The notes under the pieces were generated by a model. The model was not told where the DNA came from, did not search any database, and saw only the letters and a program-made list of their open reading frames with translations. Of a stretch of DNA of 64,000 bases, positions 52,163 to 63,080 are shown piece by piece. How positions within the stretch are numbered: position 1 is the stretch's first letter; every line of letters begins with the position of its first letter. The stretch is from Chondrilla cf. caribensis (Eukaryota > Porifera > Demospongiae > Chondrillida > Chondrillidae), in the NCBI GenBank assembly GCA_964020155.1, contig OZ026546.1, positions 1,467,414-1,531,413 of the forward strand, given 5' to 3'. Both the position numbers and the translations under genes were made by a program.

Positions 52163-52515
52163 AGCAGCTAGGTACACATCCCTGGGTACACATCCCTAGG
52201 TACACATCCCTAGGTACACATCCCTAGGTACACATCCCTGGGTACACATCCCTGGGTACACATCCCTAGGTACACATCCCTGGGTACACATCCCCGGGTA
52301 CACGTCCCCAGGTACACGTCCCCAGGTACCCGTCCCCAGGTACACGTCCCCAGGTACACGTCCCCAGGTACACGTCCCCAGGTACACGTCCCCAGGTACA
52401 CGTCCCCAGGTACACGTCCCCAGGTACACGTCCCCAGGTACACGTCCCCAGGTACACGTCCCCAGGTACACGTCCCTAGGTACACATACCTAGGTACACA
52501 TACCTAGGTACACCG
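52163..52515. repeat. 14-bp minisatellite, about 25 copies
   Basis: Unit GGTACAC(A/G)TCCC(T/C)(A/G). The left duplicate (about 34,308-34,335) has only two copies. Open minus-strand frames across it (GTCTWGRVPGDVY) are repeat artefacts. Confidence 0.95.
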
Positions 52516-52704
52516 TTCAACCCAATAACAGCCTTATGTCCTACTATGATAGCCTAGCACACGAGTTTTCTATGACTTGTTATCATCTTTCTTTGATTTA
52601 TGGTACAGTGTACATTACATGCAGCAGTTTGAATTGTATCCATATTCACATTTTGCAGACAATAATTGTACAATATCTGGTTTCCAAGGTGGATATAATC
52701 AGCC

Positions 52705-55239
52705 ATGTTCCAGATGAACACTATGGTCCCGATTATCATGGTGGTGCTAGTCACCTACCGAGGTCAGTGAGTTGTATGGCATTGGGTACATAATGTGTGT
52801 ACTGTGTGGTGTATGGTGGTTTGGGTAGTACTGAGCATTATGTAATGTTATGTGTGCTTATAATATTATTATTGATGAATGCTCTGTATGCATGTTTGTG
52901 GAGATTTAGTAATGGCTGGATATTTTCCATACAAGTTGTATCTTCTTCATATTTGTGTATCTTATTATTATGCAATATACAGGTCACACTGACCCCACCA
53001 TCTCCACATCCACTCCTACTCCATGTTATGGAGATGTAGTGACTCTAGTGTGTCACCATCCTGAGGTGGTTAGCAACCCTGGGAAGTACTTTAGTACTAC
53101 ACCAACATGGAGGGAGGATGGTACGAAGATCACACCATCTACTGGTACGATGTTTGAAGCTAACACAGCTGTGGTGCCCACTCATACAAATCTGACAATC
53201 ACCATCACAGTGGACCACTTCAGGAACAAGTCATTCAACTATTCTTGTCTACTAGCATTAGCTGAGAATGGATTACCTACTGGTGAAGTGGAAACTAGTG
53301 AAAATGTCACTGTAGATCCTGTTGGTGAGTGGGTATATGTGTATACATACACGGCGATTTTTTTTCCATGAAGCATTGTGTGCAGACACAGTTAGACCTC
53401 ATGCATTGTATGTACATGCATATGTGTAAGTATATGTACATACCTGATTGGTTTGTACTTTTGCATTTTGGCCACTCAGCACTGCTTACCATGTTTGTGC
53501 ACACTTGTACATCTGCATATGTATGTACTGTACAATGCCCTAATAACTCTGTAGACAATACATTTTTGCATTATCGGTTTCTTTCATATTATGTACAGTA
53601 CCTGCAATATATAATATACACTACTTCCATTCTTTATATATATATGTATCCCGATTGGTGATATTGTCACTTAACTTCAAAAGCACCGACTACGGTATAT
53701 ACCCGATATACCGGGGTATATTTCTGACCTCATTACTGATATACCCCGTTTTCTTAATTGAAAGGAAGCTATCAATTATCGCCGCACTTGTCACTTAAGA
53801 CAATCAATGCACCAGCAATACTGATACACAATGAACGCTGAAGACCACACCAATTCAGTTGAAGCATAGAGTATCTATGGTTGAAGGAACACAAAATCAG
53901 CGCACAAACCTAGTGTTTTCAGAAGGGCGGCGAATCGAGAGCGATTTTAACATAAATCGATCGGTCGTTCAGATTGAAGACTTCGTGGTTCGGGTTCTAG
54001 GCTGGATAATATTTACTCAGCCTATTTTCTTGGCAGCGTTTTGGGCACATAAGGATTTGTCCACTCTTCTAAGTCGGTAAGCTCAGAGAAACGATCGCTA
54101 TTATCATTATCCCCGCACCTCTTTTTGCTAGGTATTAGAGAGTTGATGGGTACTCGGTTATTGTTAACTTGCCTCTGATTAAATGTTTTACTGTCGTTTT
54201 CAGCTCCCAAAGAAGTCTTTCCTCCCAAATTTCTCGTCTGTATTCACAACGCTAACACACTTTCGATCGTTTTGACGGGATACATATTTGTTATACCCCG
54301 CCTTTGCTGGGTACATGGGGATATACTTGAGTGTCAGGAAGCGATAACCTCGGGCTTCACCCTCGGTATATCACTTCCTGACACTCAAGTATATCCGCCA
54401 TGTACCCAGCAAAGGTGGGGTATAACTAATACATATACTCCTATGCCTCAAACAAACGCATGCAGAGATGTGGGTGACTGGACCTTGAGGCCAATACTTC
54501 ATACAGTACTGGTTCATATTTCATGAGGTGTATAATTCTGAGCTCTGATGAGGAAATTTACCTTCTAATCTATAAACTGACCTATGGTATTTCACACCAT
54601 GCCACTTCAATGTATGCTAGTCTGTTCCCGTTCACCATACATTTGTGTTGAGATAATGTTGGTGTGGTCTGCTGTACATATTGTGGTGTCCTGACTCTGA
54701 CAGTGTTAGTACTGGAAAGGTTGTTGGAAAACAGGAAAATGGTTGACTAGAGTTGCAAGATCATTATGCATAATATAGAATATTGAATTCCTGCTAGTTC
54801 ACCACTATTCATCTGCCACAATTTTCCAGTACCAATATAATCTACAATCAGTAATGTTATTTGGTTAATCTGCCATGCAAACATGCTAATCCATCATATA
54901 TTTGGAAAACAAACTTTGTCGGATTAACAAGTACTCACTGTACATCCACATGCATACACATAAACACATATACTTGACATTTCTCACATAATGTTCTGTC
55001 CATTACTGTGGACACAAGTGGTCTATCTTATCAGTACAATAGGGTATACCCACCCCTTCAGCTGAGAATCTACATCAGTAGACTCCAAATGGCTTCACTT
55101 GGTAAGGTTGTAGAGGAGGTCTTAGATTTACGTAGGTATCACTCCCCCTCCCCCTCATATGTACATCCAGTACAGACAAAGCACTCGTTGTGTACGTGTG
55201 GTTTGATATCACATTCTTATGTGTTGGAACGATGCATAT

Positions 55240-55286
<47 letters not shown>

Positions 55287-57401
55287 ACCCAGATCAACTT
55301 CCAACTCCTGTGAACACTGCCACCTTCTCCAACTCAACAACTGCTGTTCTGACTGTCCTTTGACCCTCAATGTTGCAACACTGCCCAGTTGAATGAAGAC
55401 ACAACCACCAACAGCAGTAGTGATACCACCCCTGTGGTCCTTCCTGTGGACTCAACTGATCCAACCAACATAAATATAGTGATCACTGACATCACTGAGG
55501 GTGTGTCCTACACTGCTAGTATCTGGTCTGTATGTAAAGATGCTAACAGCCTTCTGAAGGATAGTGGAGTGTTGGTAGTGGACTTTATGACCTATGGTGA
55601 GTGTATGCATCCATGTGTTCATATGAGTGTGCCTGCAGGTGTGTGTGTGTATACATGTACATGTATGTATACTTGCATGTGTGTAGGTGTGCATACTGCA
55701 TACTTATGTACATATTTCTACAATACTGTGTTTGTGACTGTGTATGAAGTACCTCTACATGTCTTACTTGAAATATGCATTCTTGTGCTCTCCACCAAGG
55801 TCACTTGCATGTAATCTGTATCAATGTAATACTCTCCACTAGATCCAACTCTTGTCATTCCAACATCATCAACAACAGATGCAGGTTTGAGTCACATGTA
55901 ATGTTTTATAGTGTAACGTCCCAGTCTGGTGTTTGCTTCCTTCTGTCCCTTGTGTTGAGACACAATACTGTACTTTACTGCCTTCTGTACAAGACTCAGC
56001 TCCCTAGTCTCCTGACCAGACTTTGTAGGAGAGGTCCATGTACAGTCTATAGTATGGAGACTACTTCTAATGAATGAATTTAGGCTGTCCAACAAAATCA
56101 CAGAAGACTTATGTGTATATGTACATAGCTCACAATTCACGTCAGTCTGTGGACCCACACAAACCAATAACTCACACTCACTGTGCTGGATCACGTGTCT
56201 GCCCAATACAAGGGGCTGGTAATCTGGGTGTCAGCCCACCTACCAAGTTAGGTTTCCATTCCGATTTGAAATTTGTAACATAATTTATCAATTGCAACAT
56301 GGACAACTACAATTTATGTATGTGTGTATCTTTTTTCTTTCAGACTCCAGCTCCACTGCTTATCCAAATACCAACCTATTCTACCTCCTGGTCCTATTGG
56401 CTGTCTTTGTATTGTTTATTATTGGAGGAGTGGTGGGTGTGGTTTGTGCGAGAATGGCCAGGGCTACAGCCAATGGTGAGTCCTCATATTATTCTTGTTA
56501 TTTGCTTTTCCTACACAACACACAGTGAACCACATGCACTGTATTACTGTATACACTGCATATGGGGGTACACTGTGCACACTGCATATGGGGGTACTCT
56601 GTATACACACTGCATATGGGGGTACACTCTACACACTGCATATGAGGATACACTGTACACACTGCATATGGGGGTACACTGTACACACTGTACATGAAGG
56701 CACTACGTTACATGAAGGATCTACCTACACATACTGCACACAATGTACCTACACACACTGCACACAATGTACCTACACACACTGGACCCAATGTACCTAC
56801 ACACACTGCACACAATGCACCTACACACACTGCACACAATGCACCTACACACACTGCACACCATGTACCTACACACATTGCACACAATGTACCTACACAC
56901 ACTGGGCTCAATAATCCTTTACATGGAGATGTGAAATATGAGGAGTCAGACCATTTTTTTTTCTACCACAAACAATTCCCTTCCTTTACTGTTTGTTTGT
57001 AGAGAATTGGATGTCTTGTTTATATGCACACAAATGTACTTCAGACATCCAGTACACTATGTTCATTCCTCCATTTGCTGTCTTGTACCAAGTGACAGTA
57101 GGACCCCTAGGCTATGAGCAGTGAGGTCCACTACCTTGTTGTGTATGAATGTACTATCAGTGGTAGAGTTGAAGGAGAGCAATGGAGAGGAATCTCACTG
57201 ATTGCTCTCGTGATGTAGAGTGCTATGTAATATCTTCCTGCAATCATAGGATCTGCTGAGTGTGAGAGTACACACGATGAGAAACCTACCAATCATGACT
57301 ACATCAATGTGGAACCGAACGACAACAGTGTTTCATTGACAACAAACCCAGCTTATGTACATGTTGCATATATCAGTAATCCTCATTATGAGAACTTGTA
57401 G
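52705..57401 (+). CDS. Receptor G': SP, Ig, FN3-like, stalk, TM, tyrosine tail; one frame break
   Basis: Signal 52,705-52,762 (MFQMNTMVPIIMVVLVTYR); Ig 52,983-53,324 (LVCHHPE, PTWREDG, FNYSCLL); FN3-like 55,293-55,596; stalk 55,843-55,884 (DPTLVIPTSSTTDAG); TM 56,344-56,475 (FYLLVLLAVFVLFIIGGVVG then VV, CARMAR); tail 57,250-57,401 (HDYINVEPNDNSVSLTTNPA then Y, PHYENL). Junctions are phase 1. The 5' half duplicates G. The 3' half pairs with the FN3-like domain of C/D (24,534-24,839) and the A/B/E-type tail, so this gene is a hybrid. The FN3-like exon is 304 nt against 306 in C/D: a GT is missing in CTGACTGTCCTTTGACC, shifting the frame. Real decay or an assembly indel. A 0.8-kb element sits in the intron after the Ig exon. 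Confidence 0.7.
53646..54435. mobile_element. About 790-bp insertion ending in a long hairpin
   Basis: Absent from the left duplicate at the matching AT-rich site (35,625-35,645). Its right end is a near-perfect hairpin: arm 54,291-54,346 (TTATACCCCGCCTTTGCTGG...) pairs with 54,366-54,425, leaving a loop of about 20 bases. Its left part also has GGTATA/TATACC words (about 53,693-53,755). No protein frame. Probably a foldback-type DNA element. Confidence 0.7.
54790..54942. mobile_element. Decayed MITE family 1 copy
   Basis: Shares CTGCCACAATTTTCCAGTAC and the GGATTAAC.AGTA.TCACTGTA end with the 25,668-25,846 element; the left end is degraded. Confidence 0.6.
56540..56910. repeat. Two adjacent short tandem arrays
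   Basis: About 56,550-56,700 repeats an ACACTGCATATGGGGGTACACT-type unit (roughly 5 copies). About 56,715-56,905 repeats a 24-bp CTACACACACTGCACACAATGTAC-like unit (about 8 copies). Both lie in the intron between the TM and tail exons of G'. Confidence 0.9.
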
Positions 57402-59960
57402 TTCGAATTATGATGTTAATTTTATAATTCAGAGATATACATTAATTTTTGTTTGAATTGACTATTGTATAGTATCATTAGAATTGAATTGAAATCGAAT
57501 AAGTGAATTTACATGTGCATACATATACACATGTGCACATGTACATGTACGCGCGCGCGTGTGTGTTATATGTGTGTACTATGTAATAATTTCTAGTGGT
57601 GAGGACCTATTATATTGAATAATCTGTGTAGGTATATAAGTAGGGCCAAAAGTAATTCCTGTAGGTGGGCTATGCTAGTGCTGAGTGGCAGTTAGTGGCC
57701 ACAGGCATGACCCAGGAATGTGCAAATCAAGAGCTTGTAATTGGCGGGTGATGGTGAGATTGCTATATTTATGTAAGCTATATGTTTAAACAAGGGGTTA
57801 ATCCCTCAAAAAGTCCCTCAACTAATTCAATTGCTAGTGGCCAGTTGACCATAATATATAAAATTTAATATTTGCAATAACAACATCCCACGCATGCTCT
57901 CAGACTAGTGCCTGCAATTGGTCCATTGAGATTTGAATCTAATAAAAATGATTTGTGGGACATTTGTGTGTGTATACATGTTGCCATAGCAAGTCAAGCA
58001 ATTTCACCTGCTCTAATCAAACAGTATATCTATCTACTCATGCATCAGATGTCATGTCATGTGCCAGTTGGATCAGTATGTACGTATGGGCATACGTAGC
58101 ACGTGAAGTTAAAAGTTTGTCATTGCTACGTAAATCATTTGTGATATTTACTATGATAACTGCTAAAGTCAGCTATTGCATTCAGTTTCATACTCACATA
58201 TAATAGATATCAATCTGGCCTAGTTCAGACCCAACCTACCTTTGCTTCCTATATATACAGGACTGCATGTTATTGGTGTGCCTTTCATTCTCAATGAATT
58301 GTGTTATTATCGGGCATAGGAAGCAGGGGGCACATGTCCCTCTGAAATACCTCATATTACAGTAAGCAATCACAAATGGTATGAGGACAACCGGGTATTA
58401 CAATTATACACTGTAATATACACATAATATGTACTTCGATACTTTATAACTGCAACATTTTGATGGAGCCGCATTTGTTGTACCTCTAATTCTATCACAC
58501 ACTGCTATGACCATAGTGTGTATGAGTTCTTTGCAAAATTCGAGATCCAGAGATCATAGGTATACCACAAGACCGAGTAAAGTTACTGCATACTACTGTT
58601 ACAGCTACTGTTTATTATAATGAATCACGTGCTATTGTTATATTGCAATAGGAACATTAACGTTAGTTTCTATATAAAAAATACATACATAAATAAATAC
58701 ACTCACAATGAATAGTCTAATGATAGTATAATACAATAGAATACAACAGAAGCGAAGAACTTGGTTCTCGGATCCAGTTTTCTTCAACTGCAGTTAACTC
58801 GCCTGATAAATACGAAAGAAACGAATTGGTCTACAAGAAAGACTAAAGTAAGTGCATTCTATAGCAGTGGTATAAAACCTCAATACTTATCTATATAGCC
58901 GATTTTACTGCTACTATAACGACCAAAGATGAGGCTTGTACATTTACATGCATATGCGCTCTAATTCCGGACACTTTGGATTGCAGCGATGAATTTTTAT
59001 AGGCCATTACATGAAGCCACTCTCCCCTCAGTAAGACCCTCGTAGCTTATCGCATCGTTCTGCTAGAGACGATCAGAAAGCGCCCGAAATTAATCGATGT
59101 TCGGACAATGGGAAAAGCTTTCGGACAGACTTCTACAGTGGCAGAGAAGGGTCACACGGGCCGAACTTGTAGTACGAGCCGAGAAACGGTGCATGGGCCG
59201 AGGTACTATGGTCTATATTATAGTGCAATATAGTGATTGTCCGATGGAAAGAGGGATGGCTGGATAAATAGATAGACAGACTGAAAGTGATAAAGAGAAG
59301 CCCAGCTAAGGAAATGCTTTTAGCCACAAGGCCACGATACAGCCATCGTAATCCATCTGGGCGCAGTGCATTATTACGGAGCTATAGACGCCCAAGGCGG
59401 CAATTACTGGACGCAGGAGCTATTTCTGTGTAACATACAGCATAGCATGCATACAGTAGCTAATTATTGTTTAGGTTAGAGTTCTTGTAAATATTCCAAT
59501 CAATGTTTACTTCCAAATCTTCTCATGTCAAAATTGTTTTTAATTATATCTTTTTTCCAAGCAGGGTCCGATAACTACCTAATATGATGTCCAGAAACTG
59601 CTTCCTGAGTCCTCTGTAGGTGGAAACATGGCATATTTTGTCATGTACACACGAAAAATGGTGCATCATGTTTCTACCACACTGCTTACATGTCAAGCTT
59701 CAAATGATAGGCATTTTGTTGTTATTTGCAAAAATACGCCTAGAGTGGATTGATTATACCATAGAAGATCTATGATTATACAGGGAATCCCGGCTTAGCA
59801 CTAATACCAAAAAATAGCGGCAAATCATTATACACGCAGCTGTTGAAAAACGTAGGCACACATCCGGGAGAATTGTTACTTTTAGCATAGATCCTGGATA
59901 GCTGAGACCCACACATTTTGTACACAATGTCAATGCCACCTAGTGATGGAATTTCAAAGA
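57402..59960. other. Gene-free region after the receptor cluster
   Basis: AT-rich. The only features I see are a GCGCGCGCGTGTGTGT tract near 57,550 and the inverted retrotransposon 5' fragment at 59,129-59,209. No exon recognised. Confidence 0.6.
59129..59209 (+). mobile_element. Inverted fragment matching 5' end of the RT gene
   Basis: The plus strand here (GTGGCAGAGAAGGGTCACAC..., GAGCCGAGAAACG, GGCCGAGGTAC) matches the minus strand at 62,528-62,450, where the reverse transcriptase frame starts. About 80 bp are recognisable, with scattered changes. It is in the opposite orientation to the RT gene. Confidence 0.75.
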
Positions 59961-59962
59961 TT

Positions 59963-59964
<2 letters not shown>

Positions 59965-59995
<31 letters not shown>
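59965..59995 (-). repeat. (TGAT)n 3' tail of the retrotransposon
   Basis: Seven or so AATC units on the plus strand, which read (TGAT)n at the 3' end of the minus-strand element, 145 bases after the RT stop. Simple-repeat tails mark 3' ends of several non-LTR families. Confidence 0.7.
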
Positions 59996-59996
<1 letters not shown>

Positions 59997-60139
59997 CTAT
60001 TAAAGTGCACCACACCATAAGGTGCTAGGACACGGATAGGTCCAATGTAGCACTACACAAGATACAATGGCAATTGGGTTATCATACATAAGAAACAATA
60101 AATATAATAATATTATTAATAAGAAATAGGTTATGAACA

Positions 60140-62524
60140 TTACATCTTGAAACGGGCATACCACATAGAGCTAATACATCGTCTAATACAGTTGTTTGAA
60201 CAAGCAATCGATAGAATAACTGCCGTCCGTTGCTCCAGAGTTGTCCCTTCGGGTAGGTCTTTCAATGCTTGTGCTGTAAACAGCGGCTGTCTGATGTGGT
60301 CCCAGGCAGGACATTGCAGCAGCCAGTGGCAAACATCTTCTATCTCCCCACTCTCACACTCTTTGCAAATTCTCTCCTCTCTTTTCACCCCTCTCCATCT
60401 CCCAACTTCAACCTGGAATGCCGCTGTTCCTCCTCTCAACTTCATCAACATCGACCTCTCTCTTTTCTTTTTCACTAATGCACATCTCGATTCCAGCTTC
60501 AGGTCAGCAATCTCTTTGAGTATCCTCAGTTTGGGTTTCTCCTCCATGTCTTTATTCATCACTGATGTAACATTCCTCCATGCAACACTCACCAACATCT
60601 CCCGAATCTCTGAGTCAGATAGGCTCCTCACAGCATCCACTTCCATACCACTCCACCCGAAGTCATCAGTACACCTAGCCATGTTCTTCACCCAACCCCC
60701 CTTGCCACACTCCACAGCCTGACTAACTATCTTCTTCAATAACCTCCCCTCATACTCCTTAGCACTCAACACCTTCAGCCAGAACCGGACACACCGCATC
60801 TTTGCCTCCCACACCAATGGCAACATCTGCATCTCAAACCATAAGGAAGTCTTGGGGTGAAGTGTGCCAACTCCAAAAAACATACGGAGGGCACGTAGCT
60901 GGACCTTCTCAATAGCTTCCAAGTGTCTGCTGCATCCCCATATTTCTGCTCCATACATCAAGGTAGACTCCACCAGCGACCCCATCAACTTCCGAGCAAT
61001 CCCAACTGTCATATCACCAATCTCCTCCCGGCACCTAGAAAAACAGGCCCCCAGTGCTCTTCTCCCTGCCTCTGCCCTATCCTTTATCATTTCCTTCAGA
61101 TCTAGGTGCTCATCAATGACACAGCCCAAGTATTTGTAGGAAGTAACCATAGGGATAGTCTTGCCATCTATGTCATATGTTACATCACACCTTTTCACCT
61201 TCTTATTTCGGACATGCATAACTCCAGACTTGGCCACATTGATTTGTACTCCCCACTCCTTACACCACTCTATCAACACATCCAAACTCCTTCTCAACCC
61301 TGATTCATCTGAGGCTAGTAAGCATGTGTCATCAGCAAACAACAGACCAGGGACAACCTCATCACTAGTACTACACACTACCCCACACTTCTCCTCTTTC
61401 AGCTTCTTCACCACTCCGTTGATATATAACGAAAACAGTAAAGGCGACAGCACACATCCTTGCCGCAACCCAGCATTGACCTTAAAATCATCACTAATCT
61501 GCCCATCTACCTTCACCTTACACACACTTCCTTCATACAAAGCCTGTAGAAACCTTAAAAACCTTCCCTCCACCCCCGCACTCTGGAGACAAGACCACAA
61601 CTTCTCCCGATCCACTTTGTCGTACGCCTTTGAAAAATCAATAAATGCCACCAACATACCATCCTTCCGTTTGATCATTTCTGTTTGGCCTAGCAACACC
61701 AACGACAACACTTGGTCCCTACACCCCCTGCTCTTCCGAAAGCCACCCTGTTCCTCAGCTATGAGTCCAATGTCTTCCGCCATGCCCGACAATCTGCTCT
61801 CCAGAATCTTGCATAATACCTTGCTGACCAAAGACGTCAATGAAATACCCCGAAAGGTGTTAACATCACATACTCCCCTCCCTTGCTTCTTTGGTACTGG
61901 GACAATTACACTCTCTCTCCACAATGTCGGTACTCTCCCATACTCCCAACAAAACTCAAATAGAGCAACCCATACCTCAAACAACCTCTCCGTTAGAATC
62001 ATGTCCATCACAACATCATCCATGCCAGGGGCTGCATCCTTTCTGACTTCATTCATAGCCCATGATACCACCTCTCTTGAAATTGGCTCACAAAGATACA
62101 GACTAGATTCAGACAGACTGTCAACCTTGCACTCTGTGTCACACCTTGACTTCTGACCGCTTTCTTCATCACCACCAAGAACCTTAGCGAAATGATTCCT
62201 CCAGACTTCCAAAGCGTCTTCCCCCGATTGTACAACACCTTCTTCATCCAAGACGCAAAGCAATTTACGACCCTGCTTTTGCACTTTGCTCACATTCATT
62301 TTTCTTAAGGCCCTCCAGAATTTCTTTGGTGAGAGCAAGTGTTGCTCTAATTGTTCTTGTTTACATTGCACACATAATTTTACTAACCCTGGAAATTTCC
62401 CATACCCAATTGTAATAATCTTCTCTGTCCCACAATAATTACATATGTACCTCAGCCGGTAAATCGTTTCTCGGCTCATGCAAGCTCTGTCCGTGTGACC
62501 CTTCTCTGCCACTATAGACTTCAT
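60140..62524 (-). CDS. Non-LTR retrotransposon reverse transcriptase
   Basis: A 794-codon intact frame. It starts with a Cys-rich stretch (YICNYCGTEK...LCVQC), then the reverse transcriptase domain: MDDVVMDMI, VPVPKKQGRG, FRGISLTSLVSKVLCKILES, LVAFIDFSKAYDKVDREKLW (motif A), GLRQGCVLSPLLFSLYING (motif B), and LLFADDTCLL with the catalytic F396-A-D-D399. The thumb and C-terminal region end in a CCHC knuckle (CKEC, nine residues, H, four residues, C). This is LINE-type, not LTR or viral. No endonuclease domain is visible upstream, and no R2-type PD..D endonuclease follows the CCHC, so the copy may be 5'-truncated or the endonuclease may sit in a missing ORF. The frame is undamaged over 2.4 kb, so the insertion is recent. 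Clade not assigned. Confidence 0.9.
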   Translation of the reverse strand: MKSIVAEKGHTDRACMSRETIYRLRYICNYCGTEKIITIGYGKFPGLVKLCVQCKQEQLEQHLLSPKKFWRALRKMNVSKVQKQGRKLLCVLDEEGVVQSGEDALEVWRNHFAKVLGGDEESGQKSRCDTECKVDSLSESSLYLCEPISREVVSWAMNEVRKDAAPGMDDVVMDMILTERLFEVWVALFEFCWEYGRVPTLWRESVIVPVPKKQGRGVCDVNTFRGISLTSLVSKVLCKILESRLSGMAEDIGLIAEEQGGFRKSRGCRDQVLSLVLLGQTEMIKRKDGMLVAFIDFSKAYDKVDREKLWSCLQSAGVEGRFLRFLQALYEGSVCKVKVDGQISDDFKVNAGLRQGCVLSPLLFSLYINGVVKKLKEEKCGVVCSTSDEVVPGLLFADDTCLLASDESGLRRSLDVLIEWCKEWGVQINVAKSGVMHVRNKKVKRCDVTYDIDGKTIPMVTSYKYLGCVIDEHLDLKEMIKDRAEAGRRALGACFSRCREEIGDMTVGIARKLMGSLVESTLMYGAEIWGCSRHLEAIEKVQLRALRMFFGVGTLHPKTSLWFEMQMLPLVWEAKMRCVRFWLKVLSAKEYEGRLLKKIVSQAVECGKGGWVKNMARCTDDFGWSGMEVDAVRSLSDSEIREMLVSVAWRNVTSVMNKDMEEKPKLRILKEIADLKLESRCALVKKKRERSMLMKLRGGTAAFQVEVGRWRGVKREERICKECESGEIEDVCHWLLQCPAWDHIRQPLFTAQALKDLPEGTTLEQRTAVILSIACSNNCIRRCISSMWYARFKM

Positions 62525-62638
62525 TACAGAATGGAGAAGCAGCGAGCTGCCCGGAAAATAATAAGTAATAGCTCCACATGTCTACTTTAAAATGTGAAAG
62601 TTAGAGGTAAATTCCCAATACAGACTATAGAATATGAA

Positions 62639-62740
62639 GATGACCCACAGGGTTGAAACTTCCAGATGAAGATCGAATTAATATTTTCTTCACCAGACTG
62701 CGTTTCTCAACGCTCCTAAATCCAAACAGATTTTCCCAAC
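62639..62740. repeat. Dispersed repeat shared with 42,176-42,277
   Basis: Second copy of the repeat ending CAGACTGCGTTTCTCAACG... The two are about 85% alike by eye with a short insertion here. Confidence 0.7.
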
Positions 62741-62814
62741 CATGCACCACTGGGAACATTGCAGTCTGAAATCCCTATTCAAAAATAGTATAAATTTGTC
62801 TGAAATTGGGTGGA

Positions 62815-63080
62815 TGAGTGGGTGTGTATGTATAAATTTTCTGTACATCTGGTACTGTGTGCAGATGTGGGTGTGTATAAATTTGCTGTACATCTGGTAC
62901 TGTGTGCAGATGTGGGTGTACATGTGTATGTATAAATTTGCTGTACATCTGGTACTGTGTGTAGATGTGGGTGTGTATGTATAAATTTGCTGTACATCTG
63001 GTACTGTGTGTAGATGTGGGTGTGTATGTATAAATTCACTGTACATCTGGTACTGTGTACAGATGTGGGTGTGTATGTAC
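62815..63080. repeat. About 48-bp tandem repeat, 5 copies
   Basis: The unit contains GTGTGTATGTATAAATTTGC and TGTACATCTGGTACTGTGTG, then CAGATGTGG; copies differ by a few bases and one by a TACATG insertion. Confidence 0.9.

Larger units (their letters stand above)
53325..55292. other. Intron after Ig exon of G', with insertion
   Basis: The first 320 bases are colinear with G's intron. An insertion fills about 53,646-54,435, after which TACTCCTATGCCTCA resumes G-like sequence briefly. A decayed family-1 element lies at about 54,790-54,942. The FN3/Ig/FN3 block of G is absent. Confidence 0.65.

Noticed and set aside
52196..52485. Minus-strand frames rich in Gly-Thr-Cys-Thr-Trp
   Set aside because: Translation of a 14-bp minisatellite absent from the paralogous locus.
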